Notes under the pieces: generated by a model
Told to the model about the DNA's origin: nothing
Databases searched by the model: none
The model's input: only the letters and a program-made list of their open reading frames with translations
Position numbers and translations under genes: made by a program
In this document: piece after piece, positions 24,324-30,613 of the stretch
Position numbering within the stretch: the stretch's first letter is position 1
Layout of the letters: every line of letters begins with the position of its first letter
DNA from: a virus
Virus record (IMG/VR): IMGVR_UViG_3300036985_001097
Location: 1-30,708 of that record
Strand: one strand, 5' to 3'
Length of the DNA stretch: 30,708 bases

Positions 24324-25958
24324 ATGGCAACTCCAGTTTTAAACAACGGTATCTTCCTAAGAGATACTAACTACCAAGCGAGTTCACATGTTGATTCTTA
24401 TCACTTAGTGAACATGCTAAAAGACACAGAACCAATGGACTTAGGACCAGTGGATATTTGGGCAATGTCTCAAAAAGTAGAGATGCCTTTGTACCAATTA
24501 TCATCTTTTGGTGGTAAGAACATTATCATGGTTGATAATGCTCGTGGTGAGTACAAATGGCAAACTCCAGTGTCTCAAGATCTTCCATACATTGTAGAAG
24601 ATATTGAAGATCCAAACAAAATCTTAGGTCAAGATGGTACTACCTTCAAGATCAAAATCAACAAGCGTGAGTTTGGACATGGTGATATCATCACTTATGA
24701 CAAATACAATGGTGTTGAGATGTACATTACTGCAGATGATATCTTACCTATGGGTGATGGTTTTATCTACACTGTACAGTTAGTAAACAATGATAACTAC
24801 AAGTTTTTAGAGCACAAATACTTAATGCCTCAAACTAAGTTATTCAGAAAAGGTTCTGCTCGTGGAGAGTATGGTGAGAGATTCTCTGACATCCAAACTC
24901 GTGCAGGTTTCCGTGAGTTCTATAACTTTGTGGGTGGTGCTGAAGCTCATGTTCATTACTCTATTTCATCTCGTGCAGACTTGATGTTAAAAGGTGGTAT
25001 GAATGCAGATGGTACAGTTCCTGTAACTGAGATCTGGAGAAACTTTGATAAAAACTTAGATCCATCTTTAAACAAAATTGAGTCTGTTGCATCTGCAATG
25101 GGTAAAGATTACTTAAAGAGAGCAGTAGGTAATGGTACTTTAACACGTACTTTCTTAACTACAATGGAAGCAGCTCACTTAACTAAAATTGCTACTGACA
25201 TTGAAACTTACTTAATGTGGGGTCATGGTGGTAGAATTAAGCAAGATGGTCCAGATGATATGAGATTATCTGTAGGTTTATGGAGACAGTTAGATAACTC
25301 TTACAAGAGAGTATACAACAAGTCTAGCTTTAACTTAGAGTTATTCCGTGCTGAGTTGTACAACTTCTATGCTGGTCGTGTTGAATTCCAAGGTCCAGAT
25401 CCTAAGAGACAATTAATTGTTCAAACAGGTATGGGTGGTATGAGATTAGTTAATGAGGCTATCAAACGTGAGGCAGTAAACTCAGGTTTAGTAACTGTAA
25501 CTGGTTCTTCTAACACTGGAATTGGTAATGCAATCAATGGAACAAGTGCAATGGACTTGAACTTTGGATTTGCTTTCACTAGTTATGTAATTCCTTTCTT
25601 AGCTAATGTTAAGTTTGTTCTTAACCCGGCTTTTGATAACTTACATACTAATGACATTGAGAACCCAATCATTGATGGTAACCCATTGTCTTCTTACTCA
25701 TTTGTTATCTTTGATATCACTGATACAGGTAATGACAACATCTTCATGTTGAAATTATCTTGGGATAACCAATTAAAATGGTTCTACCAAAATGGTACAA
25801 TGGATTACATGGGAAGAACTCAAGGTTTCCAATCTTCTGGTCAATTCAATGGATACCGTGTAATGATGACTCAAACAATGCCAGCTATCTGGGTAAAAGA
25901 TCCTACCAAGGTATTGAAAATTGTGATGCGTAATCCTATTACGGGAGGCAGTTTCTGA
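24324..25958 (+). CDS. Major capsid protein
   Basis: 544 residues, located after the portal and scaffold genes. The sequence has the alpha/beta pattern and Gly/Asn-rich turns expected of an HK97-like shell protein, with a flexible N-terminal part (LRDTNYQASSHVDSYHLVNM), a long central region (KDYLKRAVGNGTLTRTFLTT, then MEAAHLTKIATDIETYLMWG) and a beta-rich C-terminus. No direct fold motif can be proven by eye. About half of its 24 arginines use CGT, whereas neighbours use almost only AGA, as expected of a very highly expressed gene. The 39-nt leader consists almost entirely of A and C with no Shine-Dalgarno. The overlapping ORFs on the minus strand are shadows. Confidence 0.85.
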   Translation: MATPVLNNGIFLRDTNYQASSHVDSYHLVNMLKDTEPMDLGPVDIWAMSQKVEMPLYQLSSFGGKNIIMVDNARGEYKWQTPVSQDLPYIVEDIEDPNKILGQDGTTFKIKINKREFGHGDIITYDKYNGVEMYITADDILPMGDGFIYTVQLVNNDNYKFLEHKYLMPQTKLFRKGSARGEYGERFSDIQTRAGFREFYNFVGGAEAHVHYSISSRADLMLKGGMNADGTVPVTEIWRNFDKNLDPSLNKIESVASAMGKDYLKRAVGNGTLTRTFLTTMEAAHLTKIATDIETYLMWGHGGRIKQDGPDDMRLSVGLWRQLDNSYKRVYNKSSFNLELFRAELYNFYAGRVEFQGPDPKRQLIVQTGMGGMRLVNEAIKREAVNSGLVTVTGSSNTGIGNAINGTSAMDLNFGFAFTSYVIPFLANVKFVLNPAFDNLHTNDIENPIIDGNPLSSYSFVIFDITDTGNDNIFMLKLSWDNQLKWFYQNGTMDYMGRTQGFQSSGQFNGYRVMMTQTMPAIWVKDPTKVLKIVMRNPITGGSF

Positions 25959-25974
25959 TTTTTGTGTCATTGGG

Positions 25975-26005
25975 TTGCAAAGATAAAATATTATATTTAT
26001 CTTTG
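25975..26005 (+). promoter_or_regulatory. Bacteroidota-type promoter of the LAGLIDADG gene with embedded inverted repeat
   Basis: TTG at 25975-25977, a 20-nt spacer and TATCTTTG at 25998-26005. A perfect 9-bp inverted repeat (AAAGATAAA at 25979-25987, TTTATCTTT at 25996-26004) fills the spacer and most of the -7 element. The predicted start (about 26010-26012) coincides with the ATG at 26011, so the mRNA may be leaderless. Confidence 0.7.
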
Positions 26006-26010
26006 TACTC

Positions 26011-26883
26011 ATGGAAAAGAAAAGAATATACAAACACAGGCCTTACCAGCCTACTGCTAATCTGAGTAAAATATCAGAAGAGCAAAAAGAAAAGGTTAAA
26101 AACTTGTATCTTCAAGGTCTCTCTCAAAGTCAAATTGAGAGAGATCTTAAGATGACAAGAAAAACAATAAGGACCATCCTTAAAAATACTGGGATAGACA
26201 GAACTAAGTCTGAACAGTGGAGAAAGAGATGGGGAAGTTCTTTGAATGAATGTGTCTTTGATGAGCTAACACCGGAAGCTTTATATTGGATTGGGTTCCT
26301 TTATGCTGATGGGCATGTTAGAAAAGATGAAGCTGAGTATTCTATAGAAATTGAGATTGAACTTAAAGATAGAGAACATCTAGTTAAGTTTGCTCAATTT
26401 TTAGAATGTAATAAAGAACCTAAACAATATTCAGATAATAGTTGTACTCTTAGGATTTATTCTAAAAAAATAAACCGGAGACTTAAAGAACTGGGATTGC
26501 ATCATAATAAAAGTTACACAGCCAAACCTCATGAATTATTAAAAGATTCTAGAGATTTTTGGAGAGGTGTAGTAGATGGTGATGGTGGAGTTTATACATT
26601 CCAGTCAACTGGGTATAATGTTAATCAACTTTCACTTTGTGGAACTTTAGAAACAATACTTGACTTTATAATTTTTTGCAGTAAGCAATGTAATATAAAA
26701 GATAAGTATCCAAGTCATTCTTCTAAATCTAAGTCTTTATATCAAGTTCACTATTATAGTAGTGATGCTATAAAAATAACAGATTTACTTTACAAAGACT
26801 CAACAATCTATTTAGACAGAAAGTACCAAAAGTACTTAGAATTTATAGATTTAAATAAATTAGTACCTGGAGAGAAAGTTTAG
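26011..26883 (+). CDS. LAGLIDADG homing endonuclease with N-terminal HTH
   Basis: 290 residues. An N-terminal helix-turn-helix (residues ~28-60, NLYLQGLSQSQIERDLKMTR then KTIRTILKNTG) may bind DNA. Two LAGLIDADG motifs follow: LYWIGFLYADG at ~91-101 (catalytic Asp100) and FWRGVVDGDGG at ~183-193 (catalytic Asp191). The single-chain, two-motif form cuts an asymmetric site of ~20 bp and copies itself by homing. It lies immediately after the capsid gene and before a conserved gene, with its own promoter, so it is free-standing rather than intron-encoded as far as can be seen. A long hairpin overlaps its stop. The ORFs in other frames are shadows. Confidence 0.88.
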   Translation: MEKKRIYKHRPYQPTANLSKISEEQKEKVKNLYLQGLSQSQIERDLKMTRKTIRTILKNTGIDRTKSEQWRKRWGSSLNECVFDELTPEALYWIGFLYADGHVRKDEAEYSIEIEIELKDREHLVKFAQFLECNKEPKQYSDNSCTLRIYSKKINRRLKELGLHHNKSYTAKPHELLKDSRDFWRGVVDGDGGVYTFQSTGYNVNQLSLCGTLETILDFIIFCSKQCNIKDKYPSHSSKSKSLYQVHYYSSDAIKITDLLYKDSTIYLDRKYQKYLEFIDLNKLVPGEKV

Positions 26884-26911
26884 TGATTTATCTTTCTCTC
26901 CAAAAAGGTAC
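26863..26911 (+). other. Long hairpin across the end of the LAGLIDADG gene
   Basis: Left arm GTACCT + GGAGAGAAAG (26863-26878) pairs with CTTTCTCTCC (26892-26901) and, after a 4-nt A bulge, AGGTAC (26906-26911). A 10-bp perfect inner stem and a 13-nt loop contain the stop codon. There is no T-run after it, so it is probably an RNA stabiliser, a processing site or a weak terminator rather than a classic intrinsic terminator. Confidence 0.55.
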
Positions 26912-26916
26912 CTGCA

Positions 26917-26962
26917 CCCCTGATGTGTTGCACTTTATAGAGAGCGAAACTCTAGTCAGGGG
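26917..26962 (+). other. Potential three-way-junction RNA element
   Basis: CCCCTGA (26917-26923) pairs with TCAGGGG (26956-26962) and encloses two small hairpins, GTG-TTG-CAC (26925-26933) and TAGAG-7 nt-CTCTA (26938-26954). The stretch is noticeably more GC-rich than surrounding DNA. It lies upstream of the -33 element of the next promoter, so it is carried only on transcripts that read through from the endonuclease or capsid genes. Role unknown. Confidence 0.4.
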
Positions 26963-26974
26963 CAAATTCTCAAC

Positions 26975-27005
26975 TTGCAAAATGAGAAATAAATAAATAA
27001 CTTTG
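26975..27005 (+). promoter_or_regulatory. Bacteroidota-type promoter of the 27033 gene
   Basis: TTG at 26975-26977, a 20-nt spacer and TAACTTTG at 26998-27005. The predicted start (~27011) is next to AAACCAAC at 27013-27020, followed by a second ACCAAC right before ATG. The same TAACTTTGC core is found at 13100. Confidence 0.72.
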
Positions 27006-27032
27006 CTAATATAAACCAACAAAACAACCAAC

Positions 27033-28049
27033 ATGAGTGTAACTTTAGTATCCTTAGCTGAAACAGCTAAAAGTGGCAGTATATCTGTCAAACCGTTCTT
27101 TGATCCAAACAAGAGTAATCTAGGTCTAGAAAAATATGGACTAGCTTTATTTGATGGTGTATTTCATGAAGAGCAATTAGCATGCATTGAGAGAAATGGT
27201 GTAAAAAGATACCTAACAGGTCTTAATGAATTTGCTCCTGAAATTAAACTTATCAAAAATGATGAAGAGAGAGAAGCTAAGATCAAAGAAATTAGATCAA
27301 TAGTATCTCAGCTAGAAAAGGATTTATCAGCAAACATTGTTGATCCTAAAGATCCTGACTTCTGGAATAAGATTAAATTACTAGCTCCAGGTAACAGTGA
27401 GTTCTGGGATAAGATAACAATTAGATGTGGTAATGAACCAGTTATCTTAGATCCTGTTAAAGATCCTCTAGACTTGATTAAGATTTATGCAATTGAAGCA
27501 GGTGGCTTTTCTATAGTATCTAAAAGTTATGATGATGCTAGAAACAGAGCAGTTCCTCCTAAATTCTACTTAGACAAGTTTGTAGAGACAGTAGCTGTTA
27601 AAACAGAAGTTACTAAACTTAGAAACAAAGCTATATCTGAACTTACCAAGTTATTTGATAAGAATCAGAACAAGCTTCTTTATGTTGCTAAAGTTGTGGA
27701 TGGTAACAGTGTTCAATACAAGAAGTCTATTCCTAATGATATTGTTTATGATAACATGGACAGATTCATCAGAGGAGAAGGAGTTGAAGGTAACCTTAAG
27801 AGAGCAGCTCAGATGTTCTTAGATGCTTGTGCTCTTGATATGGAAACATTAAAAATCAAATGCATTGTTAGAGATTGTACTTATTACAAGTACATTATAC
27901 CTAAGTCTGATGGATTTATCTATCATACAGACAGTTCTACAATGATGGGTAGAAATGCATCTGATTGTGTAGAGTTCTTAAAGAACCCACTTAATGATGC
28001 AATCTTACTAGATCTTACTAAGAAAGTTGAAAGATATTGGAATGTTTAA
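27033..28049 (+). CDS. Conserved phage protein of unknown function (virion-associated candidate)
   Basis: 338 residues with mixed alpha/beta character. Segments that look conserved include LEKYGLALFDGVFHEEQLAC, NEFAPEIKLIKNDEEREAKI and a C-terminal DCTYYKYIIPKSDGFIYHTD. No membrane helix or catalytic motif stands out. It has its own strong promoter, follows the capsid gene in the original gene order, and leads into the small basic proteins. A head-completion or virion-associated role is inferred from position only. The LAGLIDADG gene appears to have inserted between it and the capsid gene. Confidence 0.68.
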   Translation: MSVTLVSLAETAKSGSISVKPFFDPNKSNLGLEKYGLALFDGVFHEEQLACIERNGVKRYLTGLNEFAPEIKLIKNDEEREAKIKEIRSIVSQLEKDLSANIVDPKDPDFWNKIKLLAPGNSEFWDKITIRCGNEPVILDPVKDPLDLIKIYAIEAGGFSIVSKSYDDARNRAVPPKFYLDKFVETVAVKTEVTKLRNKAISELTKLFDKNQNKLLYVAKVVDGNSVQYKKSIPNDIVYDNMDRFIRGEGVEGNLKRAAQMFLDACALDMETLKIKCIVRDCTYYKYIIPKSDGFIYHTDSSTMMGRNASDCVEFLKNPLNDAILLDLTKKVERYWNV

Positions 28050-28068
28050 TATTTAAAATTATAATACA

Positions 28069-28380
28069 ATGAAAAAAGCAATGAAAAAAGCTCCAGTTAA
28101 AAAAATGAAAACTGGTGGAATGGAAAACCCTAATGCTACAGTTACTGTAAACAAAACTCCAACTAAATATACTGGTGGAATGAATGCAGCAGCAACAGTT
28201 AATAAAGTTCCTACCAAATATACAGGTGGTAAATCAACTGCTCCAGCAGGTGCTGTTCCTGCAGCTAAATATGGTACCATGATGAAAAAAGGTGGTGCTA
28301 TGTCTAAATACAAATCAGGTGGACAAGGTACAGCTAACAAGATTGGTAAAATGGTAAAAATCTCTAAAAAGATAAAATAA
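28069..28380 (+). CDS. Lys/Gly-rich small protein with KYTGG repeats
   Basis: 103 residues, very basic, built from repeated elements: VNKTPTKYTGGM and VNKVPTKYTGGK (two copies about 18 residues apart), and KKGGAM / YKSGG motifs. It begins MKKAMKKAPVKKMKTGGM and ends KIGKMVKISKKIK. It is low-complexity and probably disordered, fitting a nucleic-acid-binding internal virion protein. First gene of a chain of small basic genes, with a 2-nt gap to the next start. Confidence 0.66.
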   Translation: MKKAMKKAPVKKMKTGGMENPNATVTVNKTPTKYTGGMNAAATVNKVPTKYTGGKSTAPAGAVPAAKYGTMMKKGGAMSKYKSGGQGTANKIGKMVKISKKIK

Positions 28381-28382
28381 TC

Positions 28383-28532
28383 ATGGCTAAAAAATGTGCA
28401 GCTTGTGAAAAAGCTAAAATGAAAAAAGGTGGCTTTCCTGATCTTAATAAAGATGGAAAAATAACTAAAGCAGATGTCCTTAAAGGCAGAGGTGTTATTA
28501 AGAAAATGGGTGGAGCTAGTAAAAGAAAATAA
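28383..28532 (+). CDS. Basic microprotein with CxxC and EF-hand-like loop
   Basis: 49 residues. An N-terminal CxxC (KKCAACEK) is followed by KMKKGGF, then a canonical 12-residue EF-hand loop, DLNKDGKITKAD (D20, N22, D24, G25, I27, D31), and a basic tail (VLKGRGVIKKMGGASKRK). The EF-hand pattern suggests Ca binding; with only one loop it would need a partner or a dimer. Starts at ATG 28383, 2 nt after the previous stop, and ends 2 nt before the next start. Below the usual size cut-off, but the context and the motif support it. Confidence 0.66.
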   Translation: MAKKCAACEKAKMKKGGFPDLNKDGKITKADVLKGRGVIKKMGGASKRK

Positions 28533-28534
28533 CC

Positions 28535-28687
28535 ATGGCAAAGAAGGCAGGCTTATATGCCAACATACATGCTAAAAGAAAAAGGATCCAAGCTGGCTCC
28601 GGGGAAAAGATGAGAAAACCCGGGGCTGCTGGTGCTCCTAGTAAAAAAGATTTTATTAACTCAGCTAAGACAGCTAAAAAGAAATAA
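28535..28687 (+). CDS. Basic microprotein, DUF5872-like
   Basis: 50 residues (AGLYANIHAKRKRIQAGSGE, then KMRKPGAAGAPSKKDF). The xxLxANIHxKRKRI(Q)AGSGEKMRKPG pattern is a recurrent small protein of phages and Bacteroidota that I associate with DUF5872; the family name is from memory and not checked. Strongly basic with a Gly/Pro hinge. It lies in the chain with 2-nt spacings on both sides. Confidence 0.6.
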   Translation: MAKKAGLYANIHAKRKRIQAGSGEKMRKPGAAGAPSKKDFINSAKTAKKK

Positions 28688-28689
28688 TT

Positions 28690-28905
28690 ATGGCAAACTC
28701 AAAAAAAACACTTGTTAAAATGGATAAAGAATATCAAGCTAAATGGGATCTTGATACTTTAAGACAAGCTAAAGAAATTGAGTCTAATGCTGCTAGAATG
28801 AGAGCAGCTCAAAACTATGCTAAAGAACAAGTTAAAATGTTAGGCGGTATAGTATCAGGTACAGGTAAAGCTCCGGCTAAAAAATCACTATCTAAAAAGA
28901 AGTAA
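28690..28905 (+). CDS. Basic helical small protein
   Basis: 71 residues. A central helical region (KEYQAKWDLDTLRQAKEIES, then ARMRAAQNYAKEQVKMLGG) is flanked by Lys-rich ends (MANSKKTLVKM and APAKKSLSKKK). No known family recognised. It ends 1 nt before the next ATG (the start of the split gene at 28907). Confidence 0.62.
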   Translation: MANSKKTLVKMDKEYQAKWDLDTLRQAKEIESNAARMRAAQNYAKEQVKMLGGIVSGTGKAPAKKSLSKKK

Positions 28906-28906
28906 T

Positions 28907-28954
28907 ATGGCAGATAAGAAGTGGATACAAAAAGCTACAGCTTCTATTATATAA
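28907..28954 (+). pseudogene. Displaced 5' end of the gene that continues at 29620
   Basis: ATG at 28907 follows the chain's usual TAATATGGC junction and reads MADKKWIQKATASII before a stop at 28952-28954. The same pattern (MTKKNWIGDVAKSIKK) begins the gene at 29620, downstream of the HNH endonuclease. The N-terminus thus appears twice, once as this truncated stub and once attached to the rest of the gene. This is what an endonuclease insertion near the start of the gene would leave. Confidence 0.6.
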
Positions 28955-28961
28955 AAATTAT

Positions 28962-28986
28962 TAGTATATTTATAAAAAATATACTA
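28962..28986 (+). promoter_or_regulatory. Hairpin immediately upstream of the HNH endonuclease
   Basis: A perfect 9-bp stem (TAGTATATT / AATATACTA) with a 7-nt loop ends 8 nt before the start codon at 28995. Homing endonuclease genes in T4-like phages are often preceded by a hairpin that limits early translation; the arrangement here is similar, but its function is inferred. Confidence 0.45.
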
Positions 28987-28994
28987 TATTTAAT

Positions 28995-29645
28995 ATGATA
29001 ATTATTTGTGATTTTTGTAATGGTGAATATAAAACTTTTCTTAATTGGTATAAAAGAAATAAACACCACACCTGTAGTAGAGAATGTTCTGATAATTTAA
29101 AGAAAAAATTATCAATTAAAAAGTGTAAATATTGTAATATAGATTTTTATAGTAAAAGTCATCAAAATAAAAAAAAATATTGTAGTATAATTTGTTCAAG
29201 TAAAGCTCAAGATAAAAAAGAAATATTAAACTGTAAAATATGTAATAAAGAATATAAAGTTAGTAAATGTAGAGTTGGCATATCTAAGTTTTGTAGTAAA
29301 AAATGTCTTAGTAAACACACTGGGTATTTAGCAAGTTTAAGAATAGGTTCTTTGAATAAAAATTATAAAGGGTTTGATGATACAAAAAGAAAAAATAAAA
29401 GTAAACTTAAATCTTGGGCAAATGTTATAAAAAATAGAGACAAGTCTTGTAAAAAATGTAATAGTATTGTAAATTTACAATCACATCATATAAAATCATA
29501 TAGCAAATATCCTGAATTAAGATTTGATTTAGAAAATGGTATTTTATTATGTAATATATGTCATGCAAAAGAACATGAAAATGATATAAGACAGGTTAAA
29601 AATTTAATATTAAAAAGATATGACAAAAAAGAATTGGATAGGTGA
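28995..29645 (+). CDS. HNH homing endonuclease with zinc-finger N-terminus
   Basis: 216 residues. Three Cys pairs or quartets at about 5/8/27/31, 44/47/63/67 and 80/83/100/104 form zinc-knuckle-like DNA-binding units. The C-terminal part is an HNH domain: CKKC at 152-155, SHHI with His164/165, the Asn of LENGILLC (181), CNIC at 186-189 and HAKEHE (His190, His194). The gene is more AT-rich and Lys-rich than its neighbours, as is common for mobile endonucleases. It separates the stub at 28907 from the gene at 29620 and overlaps the latter by 26 nt in another frame. Whether it sits in an intron or is free-standing is not settled. Confidence 0.83.
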   Translation: MIIICDFCNGEYKTFLNWYKRNKHHTCSRECSDNLKKKLSIKKCKYCNIDFYSKSHQNKKKYCSIICSSKAQDKKEILNCKICNKEYKVSKCRVGISKFCSKKCLSKHTGYLASLRIGSLNKNYKGFDDTKRKNKSKLKSWANVIKNRDKSCKKCNSIVNLQSHHIKSYSKYPELRFDLENGILLCNICHAKEHENDIRQVKNLILKRYDKKELDR

Positions 29646-29778
29646 TGTAGCAAAATCCATTAAAAAAAGAGGTACTGAAGGCAAGTGTACTCCAATTACT
29701 AAACCAGGTTGCACAGGTAAAGCTAAAGCATTAGCTATGACTTTTAAGAAAATGGCAGCTGCTAGAAAAAAGAAATAA
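29620..29778 (+). CDS. Small basic protein rebuilt downstream of the HNH endonuclease
   Basis: 52 residues: MTKKNWIGDVAKSIKK, then RGTEGKCTPITKPGCTGKAK and a Lys/Ala-rich end (MTFKKMAAARKKK). This resembles a widespread small phage protein family beginning MxxKKWIxxAxxxIKK with two Cys and a TPxTKxxCT-like middle. ATG at 29620 lies inside the end of the HNH reading frame, in a different frame. The start context (GATATGAC) differs from the TAATATGGC context of its neighbours, suggesting that this N-terminus was supplied with the endonuclease. The reading frame is intact to TAA at 29776-29778. Confidence 0.66.
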   Translation: MTKKNWIGDVAKSIKKRGTEGKCTPITKPGCTGKAKALAMTFKKMAAARKKK

Positions 29779-29779
29779 T

Positions 29780-30325
29780 ATGGCTAAGAAAGTTTTAAAG
29801 AAAGCACAGTTTGGTCTTTTTAAAAAGAAACCAGCTCCTGTAGATAGCAATGCTTATTTTAATGCTGCTATTAATGATGCTCAGCAAAGAGCTAATTGGA
29901 GAGGTGCTGCAGGTTATGTCAGTGCTGCAAATGCAGCTATGAATGAGAAAGCAAACTATGAAAAAAAACTTGCTGCTTATAAAGCAAGAACATCTGCTAA
30001 AGAAGCTTCATCTAAAGAAGCTCTTAAAAAGATTCAAGAAAAAGGTGCTAGTTCTTTCCTTGTAGAACAGAAAAAAACAGGTGGAGCAACAAAAGCTAAA
30101 GTATCAGCTGGTGGTGAAAAACATGTAGTCTATAAAAAGACTAACAAGATAGGCAAAGGTAAACCTGGCAATATCATGGTAAACCATCCTACCAAAGATA
30201 AAGGTAAATGGGATACTATAGACCTTACTAAAAAAGCTGGTGCAAAAACTGTAGCTCAAGGTGTAGCCGCCACCAAAAAATGGCATAGAGAAAACCCTTA
30301 TCCAAAACCTAAAAAGAAAAAGTAA
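29780..30325 (+). CDS. Lys/Ala-rich virion-associated protein candidate
   Basis: 181 residues, strongly basic. An N-terminal AKKVLKKAQFGLFKKKPAP is followed by an Ala-rich helical stretch (AINDAQQRANWRGAAGYVSA), a Lys/Ser/Glu-rich segment, a Gly/Lys-rich middle (VVYKKTNKIGKGKPGNIMVN) and a basic end (KKWHRENPYPKPKKKK). Composition fits a DNA-condensing or core protein of the head. 1-nt gaps to both neighbours. The minus-strand ORF over the 3' end is a shadow. Confidence 0.62.
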   Translation: MAKKVLKKAQFGLFKKKPAPVDSNAYFNAAINDAQQRANWRGAAGYVSAANAAMNEKANYEKKLAAYKARTSAKEASSKEALKKIQEKGASSFLVEQKKTGGATKAKVSAGGEKHVVYKKTNKIGKGKPGNIMVNHPTKDKGKWDTIDLTKKAGAKTVAQGVAATKKWHRENPYPKPKKKK

Positions 30326-30326
30326 T

Positions 30327-30602
30327 ATGGCAAAGACAGCTGCTTGGACCCGAAAAGAGGGTAAGAACAAAACAGGAGGATTAAATGCTAAAGGTGTTGC
30401 TTCTTATAGAAAAGAAAACCCAGGTAGTAAACTTAAGATGGCCGTTACTACTAAGCCATCTAAACTAGATCCAGATAGTAAAGATGCTAAAAGAAGAAAA
30501 AGCTTTTGTGCAAGATCTGCAGGACAAATGGCTAATTTTCCAAAAGCAGCTAAAGACCCAAATAGTAGATTAAGACTAGCAAGAAAAAAATGGAATTGTT
30601 AA
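30327..30602 (+). CDS. DUF6321-like small protein
   Basis: 91 residues. The pattern TAAWTRKEGKNKTGGLNAKG, VASYRKENPGSKLK, then RRKSFCARSAGQM and DPNSRLRLARKKWNC recurs in many large phages and related genomes and corresponds, from memory, to DUF6321. The SFCARSxG ... ARKKWNC core is very distinctive. Basic, two Cys near the end. Function is unknown; location next to other small basic genes suggests a virion or late role. Confidence 0.7.
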   Translation: MAKTAAWTRKEGKNKTGGLNAKGVASYRKENPGSKLKMAVTTKPSKLDPDSKDAKRRKSFCARSAGQMANFPKAAKDPNSRLRLARKKWNC

Positions 30603-30613
30603 AACAATATATT

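Noticed and set aside
25940-27032. Group I intron containing the LAGLIDADG gene
   Set aside because: The capsid frame ends normally before it, the next gene has its own start and promoter, and no clear paired group I core could be traced. The TAGTC at 26953-26957 alone is not enough. A remnant cannot be excluded.
28059-28541. 160-residue minus-strand ORF opposite the KYTGG and EF-hand genes
   Set aside because: Antisense of Lys-rich codons yields Phe/Leu/Ile. It spans several + genes with consistent spacing and has no support.
28907-29778. Firm call of a spliced intron around the HNH gene
   Set aside because: A spliced product is sensible, but the downstream frame already has its own start and N-terminus, so splicing is not required. 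No intron core was traced by eye.
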